Assembly: GCF_001591105.1 (NCBI RefSeq)
Contig: NZ_BCUD01000001.1
Location: forward strand, 62,001 to 126,000
Origin: Vibrio nereis NBRC 15637
GTDB taxonomy: Bacteria > Pseudomonadota > Gammaproteobacteria > Enterobacterales > Vibrionaceae
DNA length: 64,000 nucleotides
Direction: 5' to 3'
In this document: positions 37,029 through 45,855 of the stretch, piece by piece
Position numbering within the stretch: position 1 is the first letter of the stretch
Layout of the letters: each line of letters begins with the position of its first letter
Translations under genes and position numbers: made by a program
Notes under the pieces: model-generated
Seen by the model: only the letters and a program-made list of their open reading frames with translations
Databases searched by the model: none
What the model was told of the DNA's origin: nothing

Positions 37029-38501
37029 ATGTCGTCACTCTCATCTTTGTCGTTATCCAGCCGCTTTTTTGACCTTCCTATCGCGTTTTATACGCAGGTA
37101 ACCCCTCAACCGTTAAACAACACCCGCTGGGTAGCTTGGAACCATGATTTCGCGAGCCAGTTTAGCTTACCGGCACTGCCCCCAGAAGGCGATCTTAAGC
37201 ACTTTTTCGCTGGGGAGTTGATTTCCGAGACTTTTCCTTCTTTAGCGATGAAATATGCGGGCCATCAGTTTGGGGTTTATAACCCAGAGCTTGGGGATGG
37301 TAGAGGCTTGCTGCTCGGCGAGTTAGCAAACAGTGACGGCACTTTGTTCGATGTGCACTTGAAGGGGGCAGGGTTAACGCCATACTCGAGAATGGGTGAT
37401 GGTCGCGCTGTTTTACGTTCGACTATTCGTGAATATCTGTGCAGCGAGGCGATGGCAGGTCTTGGTATACCGACCACTAGAGCACTTGGCATGTTGACGA
37501 GTGATACACCTGTTTACCGAGAGCGAGTAGAGCAGGGGGCATTGTTGATCCGCATGTCTGAAAGCCACATTCGTTTTGGCCATTTCGAACACTTCTTTTA
37601 TACCAATCAAATGGCAGAGCTAAAACTCCTCGCAGATAAAGTGATTGAGTGGTATTGGCCACAATGTTTGCAAGACGACAAGCCATACGCCGCGATGTTT
37701 GAAACTATTGTCGATAAAACGGCGAATATGATTGCCTACTGGCAGGCTTATGGCTTTGCCCATGGGGTAATGAATACGGACAACATGTCGATATTAGGCC
37801 AAACATTTGACTACGGGCCTTTTGGTTTCTTAGACGATTACGAACCGGGTTATATTTGTAACCACTCCGACTATCAGGGGCGATATGCGTTTGATCAGCA
37901 ACCAAGAATTGCCCTTTGGAACTTATCGGCTTTGGCACATGCGCTGTCACCTTTAGTTGAGAGGCCGGATTTAGAAGCCATATTGGCGCAGTTTGAAGCC
38001 AAGTTAGGAGTTTATTTCAGCCAGTTTATGCGAAGTAAACTGGGTCTGCATTGCAAGTTAGATCAAGACAGCCAACTTTTCCAAGCGATGTTTGAGCTGC
38101 TGCATCAAAACCACGTCGATTACACGCGGTTTATGCGTGAACTGTCTAATTTAGACCATGCCGATCCTCAGGTGGTGGTTGATCTGTTTATTGATAGAGA
38201 AGCAGCTAAAGCATGGCTCGATCTTTATTTGGCACGTTGTGAATGCGAAGTGGACGATGACGCTGCCCCTATTAGCGCAGAAACGAGGTGCGCTTCGATG
38301 AGGGCCGCAAACCCTAAATACATTTTGCGTAATTACCTGGCTCAGCAAGCGATAGAAAAAGCAGAGCAGGGGGATTTTAGTGAAGTGGAAGCACTGGCGG
38401 CTTTACTGAAAACGCCTTACGACGAGCAACCAGAAATGGAGCACTATGCCAATCTGCCTCCTGAGTGGGGTAAAAAAATGGAGATCAGTTGCTCATCTTA
38501 A
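37029..38501 (+). CDS. selO: Protein AMPylase SelO (YdiU)
   Basis: A 490-aa pseudokinase-fold enzyme that transfers AMP from ATP to Ser/Thr/Tyr of proteins, linked to redox stress in E. coli. Motifs are [48 protein letters not shown], and the metal/active-site part [27 protein letters not shown]. The C-terminus is EISCSS: the Cys sits where eukaryotic SelO has selenocysteine. An in-frame GTG at 37023 precedes the preferred ATG. Transcribed alone. Confidence 0.95.
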   Translation: MSSLSSLSLSSRFFDLPIAFYTQVTPQPLNNTRWVAWNHDFASQFSLPALPPEGDLKHFFAGELISETFPSLAMKYAGHQFGVYNPELGDGRGLLLGELANSDGTLFDVHLKGAGLTPYSRMGDGRAVLRSTIREYLCSEAMAGLGIPTTRALGMLTSDTPVYRERVEQGALLIRMSESHIRFGHFEHFFYTNQMAELKLLADKVIEWYWPQCLQDDKPYAAMFETIVDKTANMIAYWQAYGFAHGVMNTDNMSILGQTFDYGPFGFLDDYEPGYICNHSDYQGRYAFDQQPRIALWNLSALAHALSPLVERPDLEAILAQFEAKLGVYFSQFMRSKLGLHCKLDQDSQLFQAMFELLHQNHVDYTRFMRELSNLDHADPQVVVDLFIDREAAKAWLDLYLARCECEVDDDAAPISAETRCASMRAANPKYILRNYLAQQAIEKAEQGDFSEVEALAALLKTPYDEQPEMEHYANLPPEWGKKMEISCSS

Positions 38502-38592
38502 TTTTGGAGTTTTCACAGTGGCCTTTACGTTGTTTGGGCCACTCTCACCAGCTTGGCGTTTAATTGTTGCTGAAAGTTTGATTGTGTTAAAT

Positions 38593-38642
38593 ATGTGTAA
38601 ATTCACACATTCTCTTACATTCCATGTGTAGATATCTACACA
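38593..38642 (+). promoter_or_regulatory. Tandem inverted repeats, probable DctD binding sites
   Basis: Site 1 ATGTGTAAATTCACACAT is nearly palindromic; site 2 TGTGTAGATATCTACACA is a perfect palindrome. Their centres are 32 bases (three helical turns) apart and end about 95 bases before the -24 element. This is the usual layout for a sigma-54 activator. Confidence 0.65.
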
Positions 38643-38737
38643 AAACTCGTTTGATAAATTTGATCTCAAACGATTCTTCAAAAGCCACATTAAATTAAGT
38701 TACTGAAATTAAAGCTAAATTGATTTCTTATAAAGTT

Positions 38738-38753
38738 TGGCATTGAACTTGCC
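38738..38753 (+). promoter_or_regulatory. Sigma-54 promoter of dctPQM
   Basis: TGGCAT-N5-TTGC matches the TGGCAC-N5-TTGC consensus at all but one base, with GG and GC exactly 10 bases apart. The dctP start is about 57 bases downstream. Confidence 0.8.
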
Positions 38754-38810
38754 CTTGTATATGTATCAACACCCAGTGATGGGGTTGTTCATTTAACAAG
38801 GAGAATGATA

Positions 38811-39809
38811 ATGCTAAAGCCTTTAACCCTACTATCTGCTTCAATTCTTGCTGTCACGAGTTTTAATGCTGCTGCAAACTGTGACCCAGGTGAAACGGTC
38901 ATCAAGTTCAGCCACGTAACGAACACAGATAAACACCCGAAAGGGATTGCAGCTTCATTGCTAGAACAACGCGTGAACGAAGAGATGAACGGTAAAGTCT
39001 GTATGCAGGTTTTCCCTAACTCGACGCTTTATGATGATGACAAAGTACTGGAAGCGCTGCTGAATGGCGACGTGCAACTTGCTGCCCCTTCTCTATCAAA
39101 GTTTGAAAAGTTCACGAAAAAGTACCGCATCTTCGACCTACCATTCCTATTTGAAGACGTCGCGGCTGTTGACCGATTCCAAAACTCAGAGTCTGGCGAC
39201 AAGCTGAAAAACGCGATGAAACGTCGTGGTCTACAAGGCCTGGCTTTCTGGCACAACGGCATGAAGCAGATGTCTGCTAACAAGCCACTGATGACGCCAA
39301 CCGATGCTGAAGGTCTTAAATTCCGCGTTCAAGCATCCGATGTTTTAGTTGCTCAATTTGAACAGCTTGGTGCAAACCCGCAAAAAATGTCATTCAAAGA
39401 AGTGTATGGCGGCCTGCAAACGAAAGTTATCGATGGTCAAGAGAATACATGGTCAAACATCTACGGTAAGAAGTTCTTCGAAGTACAAGACGGTATCACC
39501 GAGACTAATCACGGTATCCTTGATTACCTAGTGGTGACGTCAAACGACTTTTGGAAAGACCTGCCAGGTGATGTGCGCGAGCAGCTAAACACCATTATCC
39601 AAGAAGTGACACAAACGCGTAATGCCGAGTCAGCCAAAGTGAACCAAGCGAACAAGAACAACATCATCGAAGCGGGTGGCGTGGTTCGTTCTTTGACTCC
39701 GGATCAGCGTCAACAGTGGTTAACGGCGCTTCAACCAGTATGGAAGAAGTTTGAGAAAGACATTGGTTCTGATCTTATCGAAGCGGCGATGGCCTCTAAC
39801 AAGCAGTAA
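38811..39809 (+). CDS. dctP: TRAP transporter substrate-binding protein DctP
   Basis: A 332-aa periplasmic protein with a signal peptide ending near NAAA/NCDP. It binds C4-dicarboxylates (malate, fumarate, succinate) and delivers them to DctQM. The conserved ligand-binding Arg is in AEGLKFRVQASDV; other DctP motifs are SHVTNTDKHPKG and GQENTWSNIYGKKFFEVQ. The ATG at 38811 has AAGGAG at seven bases; the ATG at 38805 is too close to it. It is the first gene of dctPQM, preceded by a sigma-54 promoter. Confidence 0.94.
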   Translation: MLKPLTLLSASILAVTSFNAAANCDPGETVIKFSHVTNTDKHPKGIAASLLEQRVNEEMNGKVCMQVFPNSTLYDDDKVLEALLNGDVQLAAPSLSKFEKFTKKYRIFDLPFLFEDVAAVDRFQNSESGDKLKNAMKRRGLQGLAFWHNGMKQMSANKPLMTPTDAEGLKFRVQASDVLVAQFEQLGANPQKMSFKEVYGGLQTKVIDGQENTWSNIYGKKFFEVQDGITETNHGILDYLVVTSNDFWKDLPGDVREQLNTIIQEVTQTRNAESAKVNQANKNNIIEAGGVVRSLTPDQRQQWLTALQPVWKKFEKDIGSDLIEAAMASNKQ

Positions 39810-39845
39810 TCAACCAATCAAAATAATAACGATTCCCTAACCATT

Positions 39846-39876
39846 GGCCCTCCGATCGGGAGGAGGGCCTTTCTTT
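39846..39876 (+). terminator. Attenuator-like hairpin between dctP and dctQ
   Basis: GGCCCTCC / GGAGGGCC with an inner GATCGGGA, followed by TTTCTTT, in the 113-bp dctP-dctQ gap. Partial termination would give more binding protein than permease, common in such operons. Confidence 0.7.
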
Positions 39877-39922
39877 GTCCTGTATAGCCAATTTTCAATT
39901 GGTGTAGAAAAGCGATCTAACT

Positions 39923-40606
39923 ATGGAACAATCGATTTTTGCCAGAATAGGGAAGGTGACCGATGCCATTGAAGAGACCTTAATTGCGTTCTTCCTTGGT
40001 GCCATGACCTTGCTTACCTTTACCAACGTTGTCTTTCGTTACGTGTTTAACGACAACATTCTTTGGGCTCTTGAACTTACGGTATTTCTTTTTGCGTGGA
40101 TGGTGCTGGTGGGCGCTTCTTACGGCGTAAAAAAACACTTCCACATTGGGGTTGATGTCGTGATCAACCTGGCCCCGGAAAAACTAAGAAAAATTTACGC
40201 TTTGATCGCGGCGGCGTGTTGTTTAACGTTCTCTATCCTGCTTTTAATCGGCTCTTGGAATTACTGGTACCCGTTTGCGACAGACCGCGCATGGTACGAA
40301 ACCGATGATATTCCAATGCCAGAAATGCTGCAGTTTTTAGCCGACTGGCTGAACGAAGGCGAACGCTACGAGAAGCTACCAAGGTTTATTCCTTACATGG
40401 CACTGCCTATCGGCATGGCTTTGCTGACATTCCGCTTTGCACAAGTGACCTACCAAATTGCCATAGGCAAGCTAGACCGCTTGATTGCCGGCCATGAAGC
40501 AGAAGAAGAGTTAGAAGCATTAAAAGAAGAGCTTAAGGACGCGGGTGAGGCGATGGAGCCGAAACAAGAGAAAAGCCAAGACAACGACAAGAGTAAGGAG
40601 AGCTAA
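39923..40606 (+). CDS. dctQ: TRAP transporter small permease DctQ
   Basis: A 227-aa membrane subunit with four hydrophobic helices (about 20-45, 53-75, 92-113, 145-165). LTFTNVVFRYVFNDNILWALELTVFLFAWMVLVGASYGVKKHFHIGVDV is typical of DctQ. The C-terminal 55 residues form a highly charged Glu/Lys tail, longer than usual. It partners with DctM for Na+-driven dicarboxylate uptake. dctM starts 3 bases after its stop. Confidence 0.93.
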   Translation: MEQSIFARIGKVTDAIEETLIAFFLGAMTLLTFTNVVFRYVFNDNILWALELTVFLFAWMVLVGASYGVKKHFHIGVDVVINLAPEKLRKIYALIAAACCLTFSILLLIGSWNYWYPFATDRAWYETDDIPMPEMLQFLADWLNEGERYEKLPRFIPYMALPIGMALLTFRFAQVTYQIAIGKLDRLIAGHEAEEELEALKEELKDAGEAMEPKQEKSQDNDKSKES

Positions 40607-40609
40607 GCC

Positions 40610-41971
40610 ATGGATATTCTATTTTTGTTCGTGATGGTGATTGGCTTTATGCTTATCGGCGTGCCAATCGCTGTGTCACTTGGTTTATCAAGTATCTTAT
40701 TTTTGATGATGCATTCTGATGCGTCATTAGCTTCGGTGGCTCAAACCCTTTTTAACGCCTTTGCTGGCCACTACACTTTATTGGCGATTCCGTTCTTCAT
40801 TCTTGCATCGAGCTTTATGTCTACTGGTGGCGTGGCGAAACGTATTATCCGTTTTGCCATTGCGATGGTCGGTTGGTTCCGTGGCGGTTTGGCGATGGCT
40901 TCCGTTGTGGCATGTATGATGTTTGCTGCGCTGTCCGGCTCATCTCCAGCAACCGTTGTCGCGATTGGTAGTATCGTTATCGCGGGTATGATTAAAAACG
41001 GTTATTCAAAAGACTTTGCGGCGGGTGTGATTTGTAACGCGGGTACATTAGGTATCTTGATTCCGCCGTCCATCGTAATGGTTGTGTATGCAGCGGCAAC
41101 GGATGTCTCTGTTGGGCGTATGTTCTTGGGTGGCGTTATTCCAGGCTTGCTTGCTGGTGTAATGCTGATGATTGCTATCTATATCGCAGCCCGAGTGAAA
41201 AAATTGCCTAAGCAGCCGTTTGTCGGTTGGGGCGAGATGTTTGCAGCAGCAAAAGACGCCAGCTGGGGTTTATTGCTAGTTGTGATTATCTTAGGTGGTA
41301 TCTACGGCGGCGTGTTTACGCCAACAGAAGCTGCGGCTGTCGCGGCTGTATACGCTTTCTTAATTGCGAACTTTATCTACAAAGATATGGGGCCATTTGC
41401 GGATAAAGAAAATACCAAACCTGCAATAGTGAAAGTGTTTCAGGCGCTTGTGCATAAGGATACTAAGCATACCCTGTATGAAGCGGGTAAGCTGACGATT
41501 ATGCTACTGTTTATCATTGCTAATGCGTTGATTCTAAAGCACGTGCTGACAGAAGAGCGTATTCCGCAAATGATCACAGAGTCAATGCTTTCTGCTGGTT
41601 TAGGTCCAATCACGTTCTTGATTGTGGTGAACGTTCTACTGTTGATTGGTGGTCAGTTCATGGAGCCATCAGGTCTGTTGATTATCGTCGCACCGCTGGT
41701 TTTCCCAATCGCGATAGCACTGGGTATCGACCCGATTCACCTTGGTATTATGATGGTGGTGAACATGGAAATAGGGATGATAACCCCGCCAGTCGGTTTG
41801 AACCTTTTCGTGACGGCAGGCGTTGCCAAGATGTCGATGATGCAGGTGGTGAAAGCCGCACTACCATGGGTAGCAGTCATGTTCCTCTTCCTGATTATCG
41901 TGACTTACGTACCGTGGGTTTCAACTTGGTTGCCGACGACTCTAATGGGGCCAGAAATCATTACCAAATAA
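40610..41971 (+). CDS. dctM: TRAP transporter large permease DctM
   Basis: A 453-aa polytopic transport subunit of the ion-transporter fold. Signatures include FALSGSSPATVVAIGSIV, CNAGTLGILIPPSIVMVVYA, GVFTPTEAAAVAAVYAF and GMITPPVGLNLFV. It carries C4-dicarboxylates with sodium using solute handed over by DctP. It is the last gene of dctPQM; a GAGGAGGC hairpin follows. Confidence 0.95.
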   Translation: MDILFLFVMVIGFMLIGVPIAVSLGLSSILFLMMHSDASLASVAQTLFNAFAGHYTLLAIPFFILASSFMSTGGVAKRIIRFAIAMVGWFRGGLAMASVVACMMFAALSGSSPATVVAIGSIVIAGMIKNGYSKDFAAGVICNAGTLGILIPPSIVMVVYAAATDVSVGRMFLGGVIPGLLAGVMLMIAIYIAARVKKLPKQPFVGWGEMFAAAKDASWGLLLVVIILGGIYGGVFTPTEAAAVAAVYAFLIANFIYKDMGPFADKENTKPAIVKVFQALVHKDTKHTLYEAGKLTIMLLFIIANALILKHVLTEERIPQMITESMLSAGLGPITFLIVVNVLLLIGGQFMEPSGLLIIVAPLVFPIAIALGIDPIHLGIMMVVNMEIGMITPPVGLNLFVTAGVAKMSMMQVVKAALPWVAVMFLFLIIVTYVPWVSTWLPTTLMGPEIITK

Positions 41972-41978
41972 ATAAAAC

Positions 41979-41998
41979 GAGGAGGCTTAGGCCTCCTC
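41979..41998. terminator. Hairpin after dctM
   Basis: Perfect GAGGAGGC / GCCTCCTC with a TTAG loop. It overlaps the stop codon of the convergent 61-aa gene. The U-run is weak (ATCTATTTTC). Confidence 0.55.
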
Positions 41999-42172
41999 AT
42001 CTATTTTCTTAACGGGCGTAAAGCGAGGATCAATCCCTCGTCGACGTTCATAAAAGCGCCATTTCGCGGTTCTATTCTTACGCCTGTCCTTCCCAGTACG
42101 TTGCTCTGTGACATACACACCATTGACCAAAATGGTGTCGGTAATGGCTGGAATTCTTGTTTTTTCACCCAT
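41987..42172 (-). CDS. Small basic protein (61 aa), unknown
   Basis: Begins MGEKTRIPAITDTILVNGVYV and continues into a dense Arg/Lys region with DRRKNR and YERRRGIDPR, ending acidic. GGAGG lies eight bases before the ATG, which decided this frame and start over an overlapping 74-codon frame. I do not recognise a family. It lies 72 bases downstream of hutD on the same strand, so it may be at the tail of the hutBCD transcript. Confidence 0.6.
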   Translation of the reverse strand: MGEKTRIPAITDTILVNGVYVTEQRTGKDRRKNRTAKWRFYERRRGIDPRFTPVKKIDEEA

Positions 42173-42244
42173 ACCCCATTCCTCCCTGCTTGTTGAGTAT
42201 GAGTGAGAAATGTGATCTTGCCCAAGAAATCGAATCAACTTATT

Positions 42245-43078
42245 TTAGGTAGCTATCACAATCGGATGTCCTAGCTCTGGGTGAGGGATGACAGACACTT
42301 TGTGCTGATAGACTTGTTCGATAATGTCGCTTTTGAGCGCGTCTTCTGGTGTGGCATCTCTGATGATCTTGCCTTGGTTGAGTATCATTAAGCGATCGGC
42401 GTACTGAGCCGCCAAGTTAAGATCATGCAGCACGGCAACAACCGTTGCACCCTGTTTGGCCAGATCTTTTGCAAGTGCCAAGGTACTGTGCTGGTGGCGC
42501 AGATCGAGCGCGGAGGTTGGTTCATCCAGCAGGATCACTTTGTTGGAGCCACTTTGTTCAAGTTGGGTTAACACCCGGGCAAAGTGAACGCGCTGCTTCT
42601 CCCCGCCTGATAAAGTAGGGTAGGGGCGGTCTGCCAAGTGGAGAACATCCGCTTTTTCCATGTTGTTGGCCACGAGGTGTTCCAATTGGTGGTTGGGAAT
42701 GTTCAAGCCAATCCCGCCAAGAGAGACGACCTCGCGCGAGATAAAATTAAACGAGAGCGTACTGCTTTGAGGCAAAACACCAAGGTGGCGCGCTAAATCT
42801 TCAGAACGCCAATATTGGTGGGGCTGATTAAATAACTTTATATCACCGTGGGCTGCAAGTTCTCCTGTCATCGCTTTTAACAGTGTGCTTTTGCCTGTGC
42901 CATTTGGCCCCAGCAACGCTGTAAATTCACCTTTGTTCAGTACAAAGCTAATGTCGTCAAGAATGGTTCGTCGGCTTAATTCAACCGATAGGTGATTGAC
43001 GGAAACGCTTGTTGAACCACGGTACTGAGCAATCGAGTCGTGAGTCATATTTTTAGGTTGAGTAAAGAGAGCTAGCAT
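42245..43078 (-). CDS. hutD: Heme ABC transporter ATP-binding protein
   Basis: A 277-aa ABC ATPase that powers heme import through HutC. Walker A is GPNGTGKST, the signature is LSGGEKQRVHFARVL, and Walker B is VILLDEPTSALD with the switch His in AVLHDLNLAA. It matches HmuV/HutD. The ATG shares one base with the hutC stop (TGATG), so translation is coupled. It is the last of hutBCD. Confidence 0.94.
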   Translation of the reverse strand: MLALFTQPKNMTHDSIAQYRGSTSVSVNHLSVELSRRTILDDISFVLNKGEFTALLGPNGTGKSTLLKAMTGELAAHGDIKLFNQPHQYWRSEDLARHLGVLPQSSTLSFNFISREVVSLGGIGLNIPNHQLEHLVANNMEKADVLHLADRPYPTLSGGEKQRVHFARVLTQLEQSGSNKVILLDEPTSALDLRHQHSTLALAKDLAKQGATVVAVLHDLNLAAQYADRLMILNQGKIIRDATPEDALKSDIIEQVYQHKVSVIPHPELGHPIVIAT

Positions 43079-44121
43079 CAGATACGCCCTTTTTGTTTGA
43101 TCAGCAGCCAGACGAAGAAAGGGGCACCAATGAGTGCGGTGACAATGCCAACAGGCATATCCAGTGGTGCGACAACGGTACGCGCTAGCATATCGGCGAA
43201 CAGCAACAGAAGAGCGCCTAGCAATACTGTGACAGGTAACAGTGTTTTATAGTTAGGGCCGATCAGCATGCGTGAAACGTGAGGAACAATAAGCCCGATA
43301 AAACCAATCATGCCCGCTAACGCGACTGTCACACCAACACCTACTGCAGCAAGTATGATTAAGCGTCTTTTTAATGTTTGTACGTTAATCCCCATATGGC
43401 GAGCTTCCGATTCTCCAAGTAGCATCGCGTTAATTTTATCGGCATCACGATAATAAAGGATGAACAGGGCAATCAAAGTGGTAAACGCTAACCATAATCC
43501 TTGAGGGTTCGCACCTGCCAATGACCCCATGGTCCAAAGCGAGAGATCGCGTAATGCTTGGTCATCGGCAAAGTAGTTCAACAGCCCTAAAGCGGCCCCG
43601 GCTAATGCAGAAATCGCGACACCGGCAAGTAGCATCATGGTTACTGAGGTTCCATTCGATCCCGTGCCTAACCGATAGACGGTAAAGGTAATCAACGCAC
43701 CGCCAAAGCAAGCAAACATCGGCACTGTGCCAAACAGCAATAATACGGGATAGTTGCTGGCCAACCCACCAAACAGAACAATGGCGATGGCTGCACCCAA
43801 TGCCGCCCCAGAAGACACGCCAATGATACCTGGATCAGCGAGAGGGTTACGAAATAGCCCTTGCATCACCGCACCACTAATCGCCAATATGCCGCCAACG
43901 GCAATTGCTAATAATGTACGTGGGAGGCGCACTTGCTGAACAATCATAGTGATGTGATTGGGAATATCAGCGTTGGTTAGTGGTAGCAGCGATTGGATAC
44001 TGTCAGTAAAGCTTATACTCATCGGGCCGACAGTGATTGATGCGACAGTCGTTAGATACAAAGCAATACAGGAGATAATACACAGCGATTTGGCTGATAG
44101 TGCTCTAGTAGAAACAGTCAT
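43078..44121 (-). CDS. hutC: Heme ABC transporter permease
   Basis: A 347-aa BtuC/FecCD-family permease with about 9-10 helices. Signatures are VRLPRTLLAIAVGGILAISGAVMQGLFRNPLADPGIIGVSSGAALGAA and GFIGLIVPHVSRMLIGP. It carries heme across the inner membrane as a dimer with HutD. Located 14 bases after hutB. Confidence 0.95.
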   Translation of the reverse strand: MTVSTRALSAKSLCIISCIALYLTTVASITVGPMSISFTDSIQSLLPLTNADIPNHITMIVQQVRLPRTLLAIAVGGILAISGAVMQGLFRNPLADPGIIGVSSGAALGAAIAIVLFGGLASNYPVLLLFGTVPMFACFGGALITFTVYRLGTGSNGTSVTMMLLAGVAISALAGAALGLLNYFADDQALRDLSLWTMGSLAGANPQGLWLAFTTLIALFILYYRDADKINAMLLGESEARHMGINVQTLKRRLIILAAVGVGVTVALAGMIGFIGLIVPHVSRMLIGPNYKTLLPVTVLLGALLLLFADMLARTVVAPLDMPVGIVTALIGAPFFVWLLIKQKGRI

Positions 44122-44135
44122 GACAAATCCAAGTC

Positions 44136-44990
44136 TTATTGCTGAGCGAGGCTAAACGTGTGGTGAAGCTCATCGGCAAGCTCTAGGCTTTCAATACCCA
44201 ATCCGCCGATGATGGCACTGCCATTCACCGCGATAATTCGGTCAGCATTGGCTGCTGGTGTTGCCTTCAGAAGTGGGAACTCATTCAGTATTCCTTGTTT
44301 GCCCCCTAGCGCCTGCCAAGCACGCTTAGTCACCAATAAGTAATCGGGCTGCATGTCGACAATCGCTTCTTGAGAGACTGGTTTATAAGAGCTCATTTGA
44401 GTGTTGGCCGGGTTATCACCACCTGCGAGATTGATAATCACATCGATGGTGGTGTCGTCACCAGCAATCGTCGCGGGGCGGCCTTTACTTAACATGGCGA
44501 ATAAGACTTTCGGCGCGCGCTCTATGTTTCGCTCTCGCATAGTTTGCAGCTTTGAGCGAAGGGAGTTCTTCAACTGCACTGCTTTTTCTTCTGTCCCCGT
44601 AATTGTTGCGATGGTATCGATACGCTTGAACAAGTCTTGCTCACTGTCGCCAGATGGGACCGTTTGCACTTGAATTCCGCCATTTTTCACTAAGTTCAGA
44701 GTGCTCTCTGGGCCCATCTCATGGGATCCAATTAAATGCGTTGGTGATAACGCCATCAGCCCTTCTGCTGAGAGTTGTCGATGGTAGCCAACCAGTGGTA
44801 ATTGGCCATCTTGATTGTACTTTTTACTGGTGACATCGAGCGCGATGAGTTGGTCTCGTGCGCCTAACTCAACAAGTAGTTCAGTAATACTCGAACCTGC
44901 GCTAATAATTCGATTAGAAGTTGGGGCTTGTTCCGCCCATACTGATGAAGAGGTGATAAGTAAGCTGAGGGCGAAAGTGAGCATTTTCAT
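44136..44990 (-). CDS. hutB: Periplasmic heme-binding protein
   Basis: A 284-aa class III solute-binding protein (HmuT/HutB). The signal peptide ends about SSVWA/EQ. Family features are RIISAGSSITELLVELGARDQLIALD, PLVGYHRQLSAEGLMALSPTHLIG (with the putative heme-ligand Tyr/His) and GGDNPAN. It delivers heme to HutCD. The first gene of hutBCD, transcribed away from hutX across a region with a strong Fur box. Confidence 0.93.
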   Translation of the reverse strand: MKMLTFALSLLITSSSVWAEQAPTSNRIISAGSSITELLVELGARDQLIALDVTSKKYNQDGQLPLVGYHRQLSAEGLMALSPTHLIGSHEMGPESTLNLVKNGGIQVQTVPSGDSEQDLFKRIDTIATITGTEEKAVQLKNSLRSKLQTMRERNIERAPKVLFAMLSKGRPATIAGDDTTIDVIINLAGGDNPANTQMSSYKPVSQEAIVDMQPDYLLVTKRAWQALGGKQGILNEFPLLKATPAANADRIIAVNGSAIIGGLGIESLELADELHHTFSLAQQ

Positions 44991-45333
44991 TATTGTCGTT
45001 CCATTGCGTTTTGATGGCTAAAGTGAGTGCCGTGACGACAGCAATCCGATCCATGTTCGACTCCTATGGGGCCTGCTTATCGGCTTGAATGGAGAAGAGC
45101 ACCAAGGGTAGGGACGAAGTAGCGATTGTGTCTTAAACGTTACAGCGGTGGTTATTATGCATTGAATGCAAATGATATCAAATATCATTTGCATTATTGT
45201 TGTCCGCCTGTATCATAATCGTCAATACTTTTAGTGATAAAACTATTGGTTATGGCGGTTTTGGCAGATGACCATCTGCAGAGATTCTGTAAACGAGCGG
45301 CTGTCTTAACACAATAAGTCAATGGGAGAAATA
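44991..45333. other. hutB-hutX divergent control region
   Basis: A 343-bp gap with no gene, holding promoters for hutBCD and hutXZ-receptor and a strong Fur palindrome at 45165-45195. Confidence 0.6.
45165..45195. promoter_or_regulatory. Fur box
   Basis: Long palindrome with arms AATGCAAATGATAT / ATATCATTTGCATT around a CAA centre (14 bp per arm), containing the AATGATA / TATCATT hexamers of Fur sites. Its position suits iron repression of both divergent heme operons. Confidence 0.85.
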
Positions 45334-45855
45334 ATGTACACCAGTTGCACTAAAACCGAGGTCGCAGACAAAGTCAGCACGTCGATGGCGGCAGATCCAA
45401 CTGTGCCCGTTTCTGAAATGTCAAAGCAGTTAAACCTAAGCGAAGGTGCGATTACATTTGCTTTACCGAACGAGATGGTCACTCAAGTCCCTGGCGAACA
45501 AGCACAAACGGTCCTTGAGCAGTTGCCTGAATGGGGTGTGATGACAACTATCATTCACTCGTTTGGATCCATTTTTGAAAGTAAAGCCCCGTTCCCTAGG
45601 GGGAAAGTAGCTCATGGGTATTACAACCTCATGGGGCGCGACGGTGAATTACACGGGCACTTACGTCTAGATTTGGTGGCGAATATCGCGTTTGTTAGTA
45701 AGCCTTTTAGAAATATGGAAAGCCACTATATTGCATTCTTTACCTCTTCAGGGGAGTGCGTATTTAAGATCTATTTGGGCCGCGATAAAAAACGGCAATT
45801 AATCCCAGAGCAGGTTTCTGCCTTCAAGAAAATGAAAAAGGAACTTTCAGTATGA
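45334..45855 (+). CDS. hutX: Heme utilization carrier HutX
   Basis: A 173-aa cytoplasmic heme-binding protein. In V. cholerae HutX passes heme to HutZ. It matches along the length (VSEMSKQLNLSEGAITFALPNEMV, GKVAHGYYNLMGRDGELHGHLRLD, FVSKPFRNMESHYIAFF). The ATG at 45334 follows GGGAG; the in-frame ATG at 45322 lies upstream of the ribosome site. Its stop overlaps the hutZ start (ATGA). Confidence 0.93.
   Translation: MYTSCTKTEVADKVSTSMAADPTVPVSEMSKQLNLSEGAITFALPNEMVTQVPGEQAQTVLEQLPEWGVMTTIIHSFGSIFESKAPFPRGKVAHGYYNLMGRDGELHGHLRLDLVANIAFVSKPFRNMESHYIAFFTSSGECVFKIYLGRDKKRQLIPEQVSAFKKMKKELSV

Larger units (their letters stand above)
38502..38810 (+). other. dctPQM control region
   Basis: About 300 bp with no gene. 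It starts with a weak hairpin AGTGGCC / GGCCACT (38517-38543) after selO. It then contains two inverted repeats 32 bases apart (38593-38610, 38625-38642), a sigma-54 promoter (38738-38753) and the dctP ribosome site AAGGAG (38798-38803). Confidence 0.7.

Noticed and set aside
38490..38501. Selenocysteine at the SelO C-terminus
   Set aside because: The codon at the equivalent position is TGC (Cys), with no in-frame TGA and no need for a SECIS element.
42001..42225. 74-codon frame overlapping the 61-aa gene
   Set aside because: The alternative frame has the better-placed GGAGG; this one does not, and its composition is not protein-like.
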